Origin: Geodermatophilus ruber
GTDB lineage: Bacteria > Actinomycetota > Actinomycetes > Mycobacteriales > Geodermatophilaceae
NCBI RefSeq assembly: GCF_900114385.1
Contig: NZ_FOSW01000009.1
Span: 1 to 64,000, forward strand
Length of the DNA stretch: 64,000 bases
Direction of reading: 5' to 3'
The translations under genes were made by a program, and so were the position numbers. How positions within the stretch are numbered: position 1 is the first letter of the stretch; each line of letters opens with the position of its first letter. This document shows positions 1 to 8,740 of the stretch, piece after piece. A model generated the notes under the pieces. The model was not told the origin of the DNA, did no database searches, and saw only the letters and a list, made by a program, of their open reading frames with translations.

Positions 1-499
1 TTTAGGTCGGTCCTCACAACCCGAGCCTGGACACCCTCCGCCCGCACTCACAGCACCCTTCGGCCCTGCCCGCCAATAGGACTTACTCGTCTAGTGGGTG
101 GGAAGTCCCGCATACGAGCTGCCGGCACAGGTCGATACGCTTGTGCGGGACCGGCAGCTCCCCCCGTGGCTGCGGGTCCGCTTCTCCGTGGACGCCTCCA
201 TCGGATGGTGTGGCAGGCAGCACACGCCAGCTGTCTTTACTCCTCGTACATGTCTCACTACCGTCCGCGAGATAGTTCGCTACGGTCGGGACCGGTGGTC
301 GGGCGGACCTTCAGCCTCCCGACCACCCCGCGGCCAGGCTGGAGGCCCTCACTCTTCCGGCGGCGCCGCGTCGGCCCGGCGCCGCTGGACGGAGTCGCCG
401 CGTGACCGGGGGCGGGTAGCGGCAGCATGACCGTGCCAGCGGATGCGCGCGGCGAGGGGAAGAAGGCGACATGGTGGCGACGATGGAGGGCTGGCGGCT
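1..499. other. leading stretch with no recognisable gene
   Basis: Short open frames exist here on both strands, but their translations are arginine- and proline-rich with no recognisable domain, which is what out-of-frame high-GC DNA gives. I see no tRNA, no repeat and no convincing promoter. A gene could run in from beyond the left edge without being visible. Confidence 0.5.
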
Positions 500-850
500 G
501 TGATCGTGACCAGTCGAGCCGGCGCCCCGGCCGGCGATCTGCAGATCGCATCGACGGTGGCCGACGTCCTCGCCCGCCGGGCCGCGCTCGAGCGCCCACC
601 GGTCAGCCTGGCCATCCCGGACGCGGTGGCGCTCGGTGTCGCCGCCATGTTCCGCAGCTCTACCCCGTCGGGTCAGGTGCTCGATCGCTTCCTCCGCACC
701 GGCTCGGCCGAGGCCGACGCGCTGATCGAGGCGGCCCGCACCGAGCAGGCGTACGCCTCCCCGGAGGGCCACGCCGCGCTGTACTGCCTGATCGGCTGGG
801 TGCGCGCCCGGCTGCATCGCCAGACGGCGGCCGCCTCCACCGCGGTCTGA
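500..850 (+). CDS. small hypothetical protein upstream of the GGDEF-EAL gene
   Basis: I do not recognise this protein. The frame is open from 443, but the GTG at 500 is preceded by GGAGGG about ten bases upstream and gives a protein of 116 residues beginning MIVTSRAGAP. The composition is that of a folded soluble protein, with helical stretches such as ALIEAARTEQAY and a tryptophan-containing C-terminal helix. No signal peptide or membrane segment is seen. It lies about 100 bases before the cyclic-di-GMP gene on the same strand, so the two could be co-transcribed, but nothing links them functionally. Confidence 0.5.
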   Translation: MIVTSRAGAPAGDLQIASTVADVLARRAALERPPVSLAIPDAVALGVAAMFRSSTPSGQVLDRFLRTGSAEADALIEAARTEQAYASPEGHAALYCLIGWVRARLHRQTAAASTAV

Positions 851-958
851 CCCCCCCCCGGGACCCTCGGCGGCGCGGCGGTCTGACCCCAACGGGTGCA
901 GACGCGCCGGTTCCGGTTCAACCGGGGGAGAGGCACTGCCGATGTCGACTCGGTGATC

Positions 959-2992
959 ATGGTCGGGTCCGGTGGACGGCTGCGCCGATTGCTGCTGTCG
1001 CGGACCGTCGCCGTCCTCGTCGTCGTGGCGGTGCTCGGCGGATTGGTGTGGTCGCTGCACGGGCTGAGCGCCCGGGAGCGGCAGCGCCTCGTGCAGCAGG
1101 CCGAGGCGAACGCCGCGGGGATCGTGGCGGCCACGGTCAACTCCCATCTGCACGCGTGGGTGCGCGACGGGGTGGGGTTGTCGGCCGAAGGCGCCGCGGA
1201 CCTGCGCCGCGATGCCCACCAGCTGCGCCAGGCCGGCCGGCTGGGTGGGATCGGCATCTGGCGACTCGACGGCACGCTGCTGTTCGCCGACCCGCCGGAC
1301 GGCGCCCAGGCCATCACCGTGTCACCGGCCGACCTCGCCCGCGCGCGGGCCGGCGTGGCGTGGACGACCGCCGGTGCCCGGGTCGGCGAGCAGGCCAGCT
1401 TGCGCGTCTTCCTGCCCACGCACCCGGACGGCGCGCCCGAGGCGGCGCACACCTGGCTGGTCGCCGTCGACATCCCGCAGGACCCTGCCGAGGGCGCGCT
1501 CACCAGCGCGGCCCTGCGGACGCAGATCACCCTCGCGACGATGATGCTGTTGCTGATCGGCGGCCTGCTGGCGCTGCGCCGGGCGCTGCTGCGCGGTGAG
1601 CGGCGGGCGCGCACCGATGCGCTCACCGGCCTGGCCAACCACGAGGCGCTGGTCGAGGCCTGCGCTGCGACGCTGCCTGCCGCGACCGTGGAGCGCCCGG
1701 CCGCGCTGTTGCTGATCGATCTGGCCGAGTTCAAGACGATCAATGACACCCTCGGCCACCTCGCCGGGGACAAGCTGCTCACCCAGATCGCCGCCACCCT
1801 GCGCGGCCTCGTGCGCGCTGCCGACCTGGTCGCCCGGCTCGGCGGTGACGAGTTCGCCGTCCTGCTCACCGACCTGCCCGACGCCGCCGCCGCGCAGCTG
1901 CGCGCCGAGCAGTTGCTGGCCGCGCTGCGCACCGCCACCTTCGAGCTCGAGGGCATCACGCTGCCGGTGGACGCCAGCATCGGGGTGGTTCTCGCCCCGC
2001 GTCACGGCGAGCACTACCTGGAACTGCTGCAGCGCGCCGACGTCGCCATGTACGAGGCCAAGCGCGGCCACAAGGGCACGATGCTCTACGACGAGAACCG
2101 CGACGGGCACACGGTGGACCGGCTGCAGCTGGTCGGCGAACTGCGTCGCGCGTTGGACCGCGGCGAGTTCGTGCTGCATTACCAGCCGAAGATGGCGCTG
2201 CCCGACCGGAGCATCTACGGCGTCGAGGCGCTTGCCCGCTGGCAGCACCCCAGCCGTGGACTGCTGCCGCCGGGCGAGTTCCTGCCGCTGCTGGAGTCCT
2301 CCGGGCTGATTCAGCCGTTCAGCAAGTGGGTTGTCCGCACGGCCGCGCGCCAGGCGGCGGCCTGGCGCGAGGCGGGCATGCCGCTGAAGGTGGCGGTCAA
2401 CCTGAGCACCCGCAGCCTGCTCAGCCCCGCCCTGCCCGCCACCGTGCTGTCCATCGTTTCCGGCGCCGATCTACCGCCGTCGCTGCTGGAGCTGGAGATC
2501 ACCGAGACGGCGCTCATGACCAACCCCGACCTGGCCGCGCGCGTCCTCGCTCAGCTGCGCGCTCGCGGCGTGGAGGTCAGCATCGACGACTTCGGCGCCG
2601 GCTACACCAGCCTCGCCTTTCTGCGCGTGCTGCCGATCACCGCGCTGAAGATCGACCGCAGTCTGGTCAGCGGCATGCTGGAGAACGCCTGTGACCGTGC
2701 GGTCACCGAGGCCGTCGTCGACCTCGGCCACCGTCTGGGTCTGCGGGTCATCGCCGAGGGCGTGGAAACCGAGCAGTTGCTGGATGCTCTCGCCGATCTG
2801 GGCTGCGACCGCGCCCAGGGCTACGCCATCGCCCGCCCGATGCCACCCGCGGAGCTGGAACGCTGGCTGAACGACGAGAACGCGAGCGAATGGAGCGGCA
2901 CGGGCAGCACCGCACGCCAACGCGCCGGCACCGCATTGGAACTCATCGGCAGATCCGGAAAGCGCGCCCAGCTGGCGCCCGACCGTCAATAG
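959..2992 (+). CDS. membrane-anchored GGDEF-EAL cyclic-di-GMP turnover protein
   Basis: The protein has both domains of cyclic-di-GMP metabolism: a diguanylate cyclase (GGDEF) and a phosphodiesterase (EAL). One membrane helix lies near the N-terminus (TVAVLVVVAVLGGLVW) and a second (MMLLLIGGLLALRR) comes just before the GGDEF domain. The roughly 150 residues between them form an extracytoplasmic sensor of unknown ligand. The GGDEF signature is intact (RLGGDEFAVLL). The EAL domain keeps EALARW, the ELEITET glutamate, DDFGAGYTSL and AEGVET, so both activities are possible. The frame is open from a GTG at 896. I prefer ATG 959 (or GTG 953) because it leaves a short basic N-terminus before the first helix. 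The balance of the two activities cannot be judged from sequence. Confidence 0.93.
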   Translation: MVGSGGRLRRLLLSRTVAVLVVVAVLGGLVWSLHGLSARERQRLVQQAEANAAGIVAATVNSHLHAWVRDGVGLSAEGAADLRRDAHQLRQAGRLGGIGIWRLDGTLLFADPPDGAQAITVSPADLARARAGVAWTTAGARVGEQASLRVFLPTHPDGAPEAAHTWLVAVDIPQDPAEGALTSAALRTQITLATMMLLLIGGLLALRRALLRGERRARTDALTGLANHEALVEACAATLPAATVERPAALLLIDLAEFKTINDTLGHLAGDKLLTQIAATLRGLVRAADLVARLGGDEFAVLLTDLPDAAAAQLRAEQLLAALRTATFELEGITLPVDASIGVVLAPRHGEHYLELLQRADVAMYEAKRGHKGTMLYDENRDGHTVDRLQLVGELRRALDRGEFVLHYQPKMALPDRSIYGVEALARWQHPSRGLLPPGEFLPLLESSGLIQPFSKWVVRTAARQAAAWREAGMPLKVAVNLSTRSLLSPALPATVLSIVSGADLPPSLLELEITETALMTNPDLAARVLAQLRARGVEVSIDDFGAGYTSLAFLRVLPITALKIDRSLVSGMLENACDRAVTEAVVDLGHRLGLRVIAEGVETEQLLDALADLGCDRAQGYAIARPMPPAELERWLNDENASEWSGTGSTARQRAGTALELIGRSGKRAQLAPDRQ

Positions 2993-3100
2993 CGACACAC
3001 CCGATGAGACAAGGTGTGGGCGGTCACCACGTCACAGCGACCGCGGCAGCCGCAGCCGTGTCGGGCCGTATCCGGTCTGGTGTCGGCCCCGTTGCTGGCG

Positions 3101-3319
3101 CTACCGGCAGCGCCAGGACGCCGGCGCGCCGGTGGCGCGGAGGCGGGACCCGGGGCCGGGTGTGAGCTGGGCGCCGCATCCCCTGCCCGGCGTCGAGGAC
3201 GCATGTGCGCTGCCCACCTCGACGACGTGCTGCCCGGCGCGGATGCCGCGCCCGGCCAACACGCCCAGCGGCGGTGCGACGGCCAGCCACGCCAGCGCGC
3301 CCGCGACCCAGGCGATCAC
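3101..3319 (-). CDS. small hypothetical protein with one membrane segment
   Basis: A 72-residue frame begins with a hydrophobic stretch (IAWVAGALAWLAVAPPLGVLAG) that would make one membrane helix, followed by a polar tail. Its GTG start overlaps the stop of the upstream small gene in a GTGA arrangement, typical of translational coupling, and that is the main argument that it is real. No family is recognised. The region overlaps many shadow frames, so confidence is limited. Confidence 0.4.
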   Translation of the reverse strand: MIAWVAGALAWLAVAPPLGVLAGRGIRAGQHVVEVGSAHASSTPGRGCGAQLTPGPGSRLRATGAPASWRCR

Positions 3320-3522
3320 CGGGCCTGACCTGTGTCGGTGGCTTCGAGGCGGTCGACCGCGTTCAGCAGCGCGGCGGCCAGCCGGCGAGCGACGCCGGTG
3401 CTCATCGGCCAGTCATCCCCGCGCAGCACGACCCACGGTCCCGGATGCTCGGTCACCCCGGGCACCGCGCCGGAGAACAGCAGCACTCGGCCTCGTGGCG
3501 GCGTGCCCTGGGATGAGCTCAA
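3316..3522 (-). CDS. small hypothetical protein, coupled to the downstream small gene
   Basis: The 68-residue product has an ordinary globular composition (VLLFSGAVPGV, PWVVLRGDDWP, and a C-terminal helix ARRLAAALLNAVDRLEA) unlike the arginine-rich shadow frames around it. It shares a GTGA overlap with the next minus-strand frame. I do not recognise a family. The pair lies between the GGDEF-EAL gene and the RsbW-like gene, both on the other strand. Confidence 0.45.
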   Translation of the reverse strand: MSSSQGTPPRGRVLLFSGAVPGVTEHPGPWVVLRGDDWPMSTGVARRLAAALLNAVDRLEATDTGQAR

Positions 3523-3800
3523 CTGCGGCGCCCCTGCTCGAGGTGCACGGTCGATCCGGGTGCGGCACGGTGCGGAGCCCTCCCGGGCCGGCGCTGGAGT
3601 GTGCGCGGGGCTGTGGTCCTACCCGCCGGGGTCACGCAGCGCACCTCCGTGGATACCGGAGGGTAGTCGTGGGCAACCCGGTGGTGCCCCATCGACCGAC
3701 GGCCGGTGCGGGCCATCCGGACCGGTTTCCGCGCCGGTCGACGGGGTAGTCCCGCTGCCCGCGGTGCGGTCCTCGACCGGCCGCGGATGCACCTGTTGGG

Positions 3801-4418
3801 GTGGGCGGCCTGTTCGCCCTGGACACGTCGAGGACCAGGTTGACCGAGACCGTGTGGGCGCGGCGCGCGTTGCCGGCGCCGTGGCCCGGCGCGCGGGTGC
3901 TCGGCTTGTGGCAGCCCGCCACCCCGGCCGATGTGACCGCGCACCGCCGCCAGCTGTCCGCCGCGCTGCACGACGGCGCCCGGCCGCCCGGCGCCGCCGA
4001 GGACGCCATCGAGGCACTCGCCCTGGTGTTCGAGGAGCTGACCTCCAACGCCGTCCGGCACGGCCGCGCGCCGGTCTGCGTGGAGGTGACCGCGGTGCCC
4101 GGCGGATGGCTGATCGACGTCAGCGACGCCGCCACCGACCGCCCGCCGACCCCGGCCATCGGTCGAGACCCGGCCCACGGCGGTCTCGGTCTGCACCTGA
4201 CCGCCGCCCTGTGCGCCGACCACGGCTGGACCGTCGTCGGCGACCGCAAGCACGTGTGGGCCGCCCTCGGCAATGCCGGATCGAGACCTCCCGTGGCGGC
4301 GATCCCGGTGCGGCGCTTCGCGGCTGCCAACCGAACGGCGGTTCCTGACCGGTCAAGGTGGCGCGCCAGCTGGTCGGCCGGTGAGCCCACCAGCGGAGTG
4401 GCCCAAGCGGAGGCGTGA
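3801..4418 (+). CDS. RsbW-like ATP-binding (anti-sigma / HATPase) protein
   Basis: This is a single-domain GHKL ATPase of the type used as anti-sigma factors or partner-switching serine kinases in actinobacteria. The N-box is clear (FEELTSNAVRHG), followed by a G1-like IDVSDAA and a G2-like GGLGLHLTAAL motif, and it ends in the usual VWAAL strand. At 205 residues it is longer than the usual 140-150. It has an N-terminal extension of about 50 residues and a C-terminal tail of about 35 residues after the fold. It starts with GTG. No anti-anti-sigma (STAS) gene or sigma factor is adjacent, so its partner must be elsewhere. Confidence 0.82.
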   Translation: MGGLFALDTSRTRLTETVWARRALPAPWPGARVLGLWQPATPADVTAHRRQLSAALHDGARPPGAAEDAIEALALVFEELTSNAVRHGRAPVCVEVTAVPGGWLIDVSDAATDRPPTPAIGRDPAHGGLGLHLTAALCADHGWTVVGDRKHVWAALGNAGSRPPVAAIPVRRFAAANRTAVPDRSRWRASWSAGEPTSGVAQAEA

Positions 4419-4608
4419 ACCGGCCTTCCGGAGACCCATCGTCGACACCTCCGGCCTCGGCCTGGTTTCTGACGGTGAACCCGCCGACGGCCCCCGAACT
4501 CGGCGTCTCGGACGCGAGATTCCCACCCAGACGTCACCTTGCTGCCGAACTCAAGAACAGCCCCTCCTTACGGTGAGAGTGAGATACGCAGCCCGAGGCG
4601 GTAGGCCG

Positions 4609-4863
4609 TCAGGCTTCGGGTGAGGACGCTGACCGCCAGAGCGACCACACGTCCTGCGCGACGGCTGCGTAGCGGATTGCAGGTCCGGCGGTGTCCTCGT
4701 CGAACCACCGCACGAACTCCTCGCGGACCAGCGTTTGGACGTCCTCGACGGAGCGGGCGCGGTGAAGGCCAGCAACGATGCTCCGCGCCTCCGGGAGGTA
4801 TTCACCCGGGTTGTCCCCGAAGGCGATACCGATCGGATCGTGGCGGTACAGAAGCGCGTCCAC
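4609..4863 (-). CDS. small hypothetical protein (84 aa)
   Basis: The product starts MDALLYRHDPIGIAFGDN and ends in a tryptophan-rich helix. The composition is balanced and acidic (YLPEARSIVAGL, LVREEFVRWFDED), which marks it as true coding sequence rather than a shadow. It resembles small unannotated actinobacterial proteins that have a conserved L-x-x-x-DPIGI start, but I know no function. No membrane segment is present. It stands alone on its strand. Confidence 0.6.
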   Translation of the reverse strand: MDALLYRHDPIGIAFGDNPGEYLPEARSIVAGLHRARSVEDVQTLVREEFVRWFDEDTAGPAIRYAAVAQDVWSLWRSASSPEA

Positions 4864-5247
4864 CTCCGCCCACCCGCCGCTTCGCCATCACACCTTCACC
4901 GTAAGGGGGGAGAACAGCTGAGTACGGCAAATGAGGGTGACGGATCGGGCCAACTCCGAAGATGCGACCGCGCGAGACGCGGTCAGACCCGCTGGTCCGG
5001 GGAGCCTGCGACGTTCGCCCTAAACGGCCCATTTAAGGCCAGCGGCCTGGTAGGCGATCCGAGCCTCGTCCGACGACCAACAAACGGACGCGCTCAGTCC
5101 CGCGCGTCCGCCCCGTTCCGGGCATGTGAAGAGTCGCCTCCACGGCGACGCGGGCCGCTGCCCGGTTCCCGGCGTCGGCTCGGCGGCGAGGGCCGAGCAT
5201 CGGCAGAGCGGTCGCCTGCTGCGGCCCAGGTGTAGTGAGATCGAAGG
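4864..5247. other. intergenic stretch, nothing recognised
   Basis: About 380 bases between two minus-strand small genes. The frames here translate into basic, low-complexity sequence. I see no RNA gene or repeat. Confidence 0.4.
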
Positions 5248-5595
5248 TCACTGCCCGGCGGCGTCAGCTCCGCTCGTGCCTCGCTCCTCGTTCTCGGGCC
5301 GCGCTCCCGAGGCCTGCGAGTCCGTGCGCTCGAGGCGCTGACGGATCGCCGCGACGTTGAGCACCAGATCCTCGAGCGCCTCGACGGCGCGCGTGGCGAG
5401 CGCGAACGTGAGGTTCTCGCGCTGCTGCTCGGCGCTGGGCTCGTGGTTGCCCGGCGGGATCTCGGAGCGCTCGCGCGGAGGACGCGTCGCCTCCGCCCAC
5501 GGTTGATCATCGCTGCGCGGATCGCCGAACAGCTCGCGCAGCATCCGCTGTGCCAGTTCGAGGAAGTCGCCCGGGTCAGGCCGGTTGGTCGCCAT
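5248..5595 (-). CDS. hypothetical acidic helical protein (115 aa)
   Basis: The product begins MATNRPDPGDFLELAQRML. It has a first amphipathic helix, a charged proline-containing linker, and a long helix (LATRAVEALEDLVLNVAAI). The start is supported by GAGGGG placed about eight bases upstream. No known domain is recognised and no membrane segment is present. The helix-linker-helix layout resembles small scaffold or accessory proteins, but that is only an impression. Confidence 0.55.
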   Translation of the reverse strand: MATNRPDPGDFLELAQRMLRELFGDPRSDDQPWAEATRPPRERSEIPPGNHEPSAEQQRENLTFALATRAVEALEDLVLNVAAIRQRLERTDSQASGARPENEERGTSGADAAGQ

Positions 5596-6008
5596 CCGTT
5601 CCCCTCTCAGCTCCTGTCGAGCACGTCGCGTGGACCGGGGAATGGCCGGTCCGCGAGGTCCGGTGCCGCGGCCGGGGCTGCCCCCGGCCGTGAACGGCGA
5701 GGGCGTCCAGGACGGCCGCGCCGACCACATGGTCCACCCCGTCGGGGACACCGTCGCGCTGATCTCGCACGCCTTCATCCTGTGCTCCGGCGCTGCTGGC
5801 CACCGGCGCGCCGTCGGACGGCGGCTCTCTCCGGACGCCACCGCGGCACCCCCCCGGCTGCGCCGGGCAGGACCTCACCGTGAAGACCGCCGGCGTGCCG
5901 ATGATGGCCACCGTGCTGGCCCTGGCTGGCCCGGTCGCGGCGACGGTCGTCGGCCGGCAGGGGGGTGGGGCGCTGGCCGGGCTCGCCGTCCTCCCGGGGC
6001 TGGCCGCG
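5596..6008. other. intergenic stretch between a hypothetical gene and a LysR gene
   Basis: About 410 bases without a gene I can support. One plus-strand frame near 5880-6070 gives a hydrophobic glycine/alanine-rich peptide, which could be a decayed membrane-protein end, but no family is identifiable. Both flanking genes are on the minus strand. Confidence 0.35.
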
Positions 6009-6938
6009 TCAGGTGCGACGGTGTGCGTACAGCCGGCGGGTCAGCTCGGCCAGGGCCCGCGCGCGGGGTGACAGGCGGACGTCGCTGGGCCAGGCGAGCA
6101 CGACGGGGACGGCCGGCAGCGGCGGAACCACCTCGCGCTCGATGAGCGGCAGCCCTTCGTAGCTGGACTTGTTGGGTGGCCGCTGGACGAGGATCGCGTA
6201 CGTGCGCCCGCGCGCGACGATCGAGCGGGTCAGCTCGTAGCTCTGCGTGCGGTGGCGGATGTGCGGCACGAGTCCGCGGGCGTCGAAGGCCGACATCGCG
6301 TAGTTGGTGCTGGGCGGCTGGTCGAACAGCACGAGCGGCTCCGGGGCCAGGTCCTCGAGCGTGACCGTCGGCTGCTGGGCCAGCGGGTGGTCCTCGCCGA
6401 CGAGGGCGTAGCCGCAGGCCTCGTAGAGCAGGATCGTGTCGAGCCCCTCGAGGCCGCCCATGTCGTACATGACGGCCACGTCGATCCGGCCCTTCAGCAG
6501 CGCCTCGTGGAGCACGTCCTGCGATCCCTCCAGGAAGTCCAGGGTGACCTTCGGGTGGGCTGACTCCATCTCGCTCAGCAGCCGGGGCAGCACCGTCGGC
6601 GCCAGGGTCACGAAGCAGCCGATGCCGAGCGGGCCGGCGAGCTCGGCACCGCCCCCACGCACCATGTACGTCAGTTCTGCTGCGTCCGCGAGGAGCTGTC
6701 GTGCCTTCTCGAGAACCTGCCGGCCCAGCGGGGTCAAGGTGACTCCCTGGGCCCGACGCCGCACGCACAGTTCCGCGCCGAGGACACGCTCGAGTTCGGT
6801 GATCGAGCCCGACAGTGCCGACGGCGACATGTAGAGCCGCTCCGCGGCGGCGCTGATCGTGCCGCACTCGGCGACCGCCACGAAATGCGACAGCTGGCGG
6901 AGCGAGTAGTCCCCGGGGCCGATCTCGATGGGGTTCAC
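6009..6938 (-). CDS. LysR-family transcriptional regulator
   Basis: A typical LysR regulator of 309 residues. It has an N-terminal winged helix-turn-helix (LSHFVAVAECGTISAAAERL, then MSPSALSGSITELERVLG) and a periplasmic-binding-protein-like effector domain. The open frame continues upstream to 7154. I choose the GTG at 6938 because it gives the family's usual length, has GGGGAG upstream, and leaves the inverted-repeat array at 7088-7125 outside the coding region. It is divergent from the flavoprotein gene at 7334 and probably controls it and the binding-protein gene that follows. The aromatic or acidic co-inducer is unknown. Confidence 0.9.
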   Translation of the reverse strand: MNPIEIGPGDYSLRQLSHFVAVAECGTISAAAERLYMSPSALSGSITELERVLGAELCVRRRAQGVTLTPLGRQVLEKARQLLADAAELTYMVRGGGAELAGPLGIGCFVTLAPTVLPRLLSEMESAHPKVTLDFLEGSQDVLHEALLKGRIDVAVMYDMGGLEGLDTILLYEACGYALVGEDHPLAQQPTVTLEDLAPEPLVLFDQPPSTNYAMSAFDARGLVPHIRHRTQSYELTRSIVARGRTYAILVQRPPNKSSYEGLPLIEREVVPPLPAVPVVLAWPSDVRLSPRARALAELTRRLYAHRRT

Positions 6939-7087
6939 GACTCGCTCTCCCCAGGCCTGGCGTCGCGGGGGTTGGTCGGCCGGACGGGCGCGCCCAGGTG
7001 CGTCGGCGTCCTCCTCGCTGCCCGTTCCGCGCAGGGGCGGAGAGCCGCCAGTCTCGTGCTCACCCACGGGCATCCTCTCCGGCACAT

Positions 7088-7125
7088 CCACGGATCCGCC
7101 GTGGTTCCTCCACGGAACGCCGTGA
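7088..7125. promoter_or_regulatory. array of alternating CCACGG / CCGTGG half-sites (likely LysR operator)
   Basis: Four six-base half-sites follow each other in alternating orientation: CCACGG at 7088, CCGTGG at 7099, CCACGG at 7110 and CCGTGA at 7120. The spacing is 10-11 bases, one helical turn. The array sits between the divergent LysR gene and the flavoprotein gene it would control, as expected for a tetrameric LysR protein. This is an inference from symmetry and position. Confidence 0.5.
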
Positions 7126-7333
7126 TTGACGATCGTGACGCCCCGTGACGACACTCACTCCCAGCGGCTGACGACCCCGGATCGTCGCCGGCACCGAGCC
7201 TGCCGTCGGGTTCTGGCCGAGCCCGACGCACGTCCTCGCGAGACCTCGCTCCCGCGTCGATGACGCACGTCCGTAGTCGCTGTTCCGCCACGTCCGGGCG
7301 GTCGACGGCGACTGCTGAGAGGAAGAGAACCCC

Positions 7334-8554
7334 ATGAGCAGCATCACCAGTATTCCCACTGCCGCGTCCGAGCTCAGCGCCGGCCTGCCCTGGGCGCCGG
7401 CGCCGATGAGCGCCGATGACGTCCTCGCGGCCGCTGAGCGGCTGGTGCCGGTGCTGCGCGAACGGGCGGCCCAGACCGATCGGGAACGCCGGGTCGCGCC
7501 GGAGACGTTCCGGCTGATCCAGGAGGCGGGGGTGCTCCACATCCTGAAGCCGAAGGAGTACGGCGGCTTCGAACTGACCGAGCACGACCACGCCAAGGTG
7601 GCGATGACCCTCGCCCGGGGCTGCGCCTCCACGGCCTGGGTCGCGTCGATCCTCAGCTCTGACAACGTGGCGATCGTGGCCTATCCCCAGGAGACGCAGG
7701 ATGAGATCTGGGGCAGCAACACCTACGCCACGCTCGCGGGCAACACCAACCTGAACCCGAAGGCGAAGGCCGAGCGGGTCAGCGGGGGGTACCGCCTGAC
7801 CGGCAGCTGGGGGTTCTGCAGCGGCTCGGACTTCTCCGAGTGGCTGATCTTCAACGCGCCGGCGGGGGAGAACGGCGAGGGCCACATGTTCCTCGTCCCG
7901 CGCGAGGACACCGTCACGGTCGACGACTGGTTCCCCACGGGCCTGCGCGGGACGGGCAGCCGCACCATGGCCGTCGAGGACGTCTTCGTCCCGGACCATC
8001 GGGTGCAGGCGACGAAGGACACCGTCGAGAAGATCAAGGAGCGGCGGAAGCTGCACCCCACGTTCGACGCGATGTACGCACCCTGGCCGTCGCCGGGCAA
8101 GTTCCCGTTCGCGTCGGTCGGCGTGGGCGCCGCGCTGGGAGCGGTGGAGCACTTCGCCGAGACCGCGGGTTCCAGCACCCGCGTCGCCGGCGCGCTGGGT
8201 GGCACGGTCAAGCTCGCAGAGCAGGAGTACGTCGCGACCGAGTTCGCCGAGGCGTCGGGTGAGGCGGAGATGGCGCGGCTGATGGTCGAGGCCAGCAGCG
8301 CCCGCTTCTCCCAGTTGGCCCGGCAGCGCCAGACCCCGACCGAGCAGGATCTGGGGCGGGGCCTGCGCGACAACGCCCTCGTCACCCGGATGGCCCTGCG
8401 TTCGGTCTCGCGGATCTTCTCGCTGGTGGGCGCCAAGGCCGGCTTCTCCGACCACCCGATCTCCCGCGCGAAGCGGGACGTCGAGATGATGTCCCACCAC
8501 GTGACCCTGAACTGGCGGCAGAACGCGATGACCTACATGGCGTCGCGGATGTGA
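7334..8554 (+). CDS. acyl-CoA-dehydrogenase-fold flavoprotein (probable flavin-dependent monooxygenase)
   Basis: The 406-residue protein has the acyl-CoA dehydrogenase fold: helical N-domain, central beta-domain (GSWGFCSGSDFSEWLIFNA) and helical C-domain (FSLVGAKAGFSDHPISR). The conserved GLRGTGSRTM is typical of the monooxygenase branch (HsaA, DszC, two-component hydroxylases) that uses FMNH2 or FADH2, rather than of true acyl-CoA dehydrogenases. A flavin reductase partner is not adjacent. It is divergent from a LysR gene and followed by a solute-binding lipoprotein gene, an arrangement repeated at 33-36.6 kb. The substrate is unknown. Confidence 0.82.
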   Translation: MSSITSIPTAASELSAGLPWAPAPMSADDVLAAAERLVPVLRERAAQTDRERRVAPETFRLIQEAGVLHILKPKEYGGFELTEHDHAKVAMTLARGCASTAWVASILSSDNVAIVAYPQETQDEIWGSNTYATLAGNTNLNPKAKAERVSGGYRLTGSWGFCSGSDFSEWLIFNAPAGENGEGHMFLVPREDTVTVDDWFPTGLRGTGSRTMAVEDVFVPDHRVQATKDTVEKIKERRKLHPTFDAMYAPWPSPGKFPFASVGVGAALGAVEHFAETAGSSTRVAGALGGTVKLAEQEYVATEFAEASGEAEMARLMVEASSARFSQLARQRQTPTEQDLGRGLRDNALVTRMALRSVSRIFSLVGAKAGFSDHPISRAKRDVEMMSHHVTLNWRQNAMTYMASRM

Positions 8555-8740
8555 GCCGGGGGCCGCGCCGATCGGGCTCGGCGCCCGGTGGAACGCACCG
8601 ACCCTCACCTGGGCCCGGGCCTGCCACCGCATCGGCGACCACTCACCGGTCGTCCTAGCACGCCGGTCGTCATACACCGGCTCCACCACCGTTCAGGCAC
8701 CACTCACCCGCGCAACGGCGCGTTCGAAGGAGAGCACATG

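Noticed and set aside
673..1980. Long minus-strand frame opposite the GGDEF-EAL gene
   Set aside because: It is a Ser/Arg/Ala-rich shadow with no domain, and the plus strand carries intact catalytic motifs.
5880..6071. Hydrophobic 63-codon plus-strand frame
   Set aside because: It lacks a ribosome site and a recognisable family, and overlaps shadow frames. It may be a remnant but cannot be assigned.
7105..7119. GTTCC-N5-GGAAC resembling the six-site dyad
   Set aside because: The spacer is five, not seven, and the sequence is explained by the alternating CCGTGG/CCACGG LysR array.
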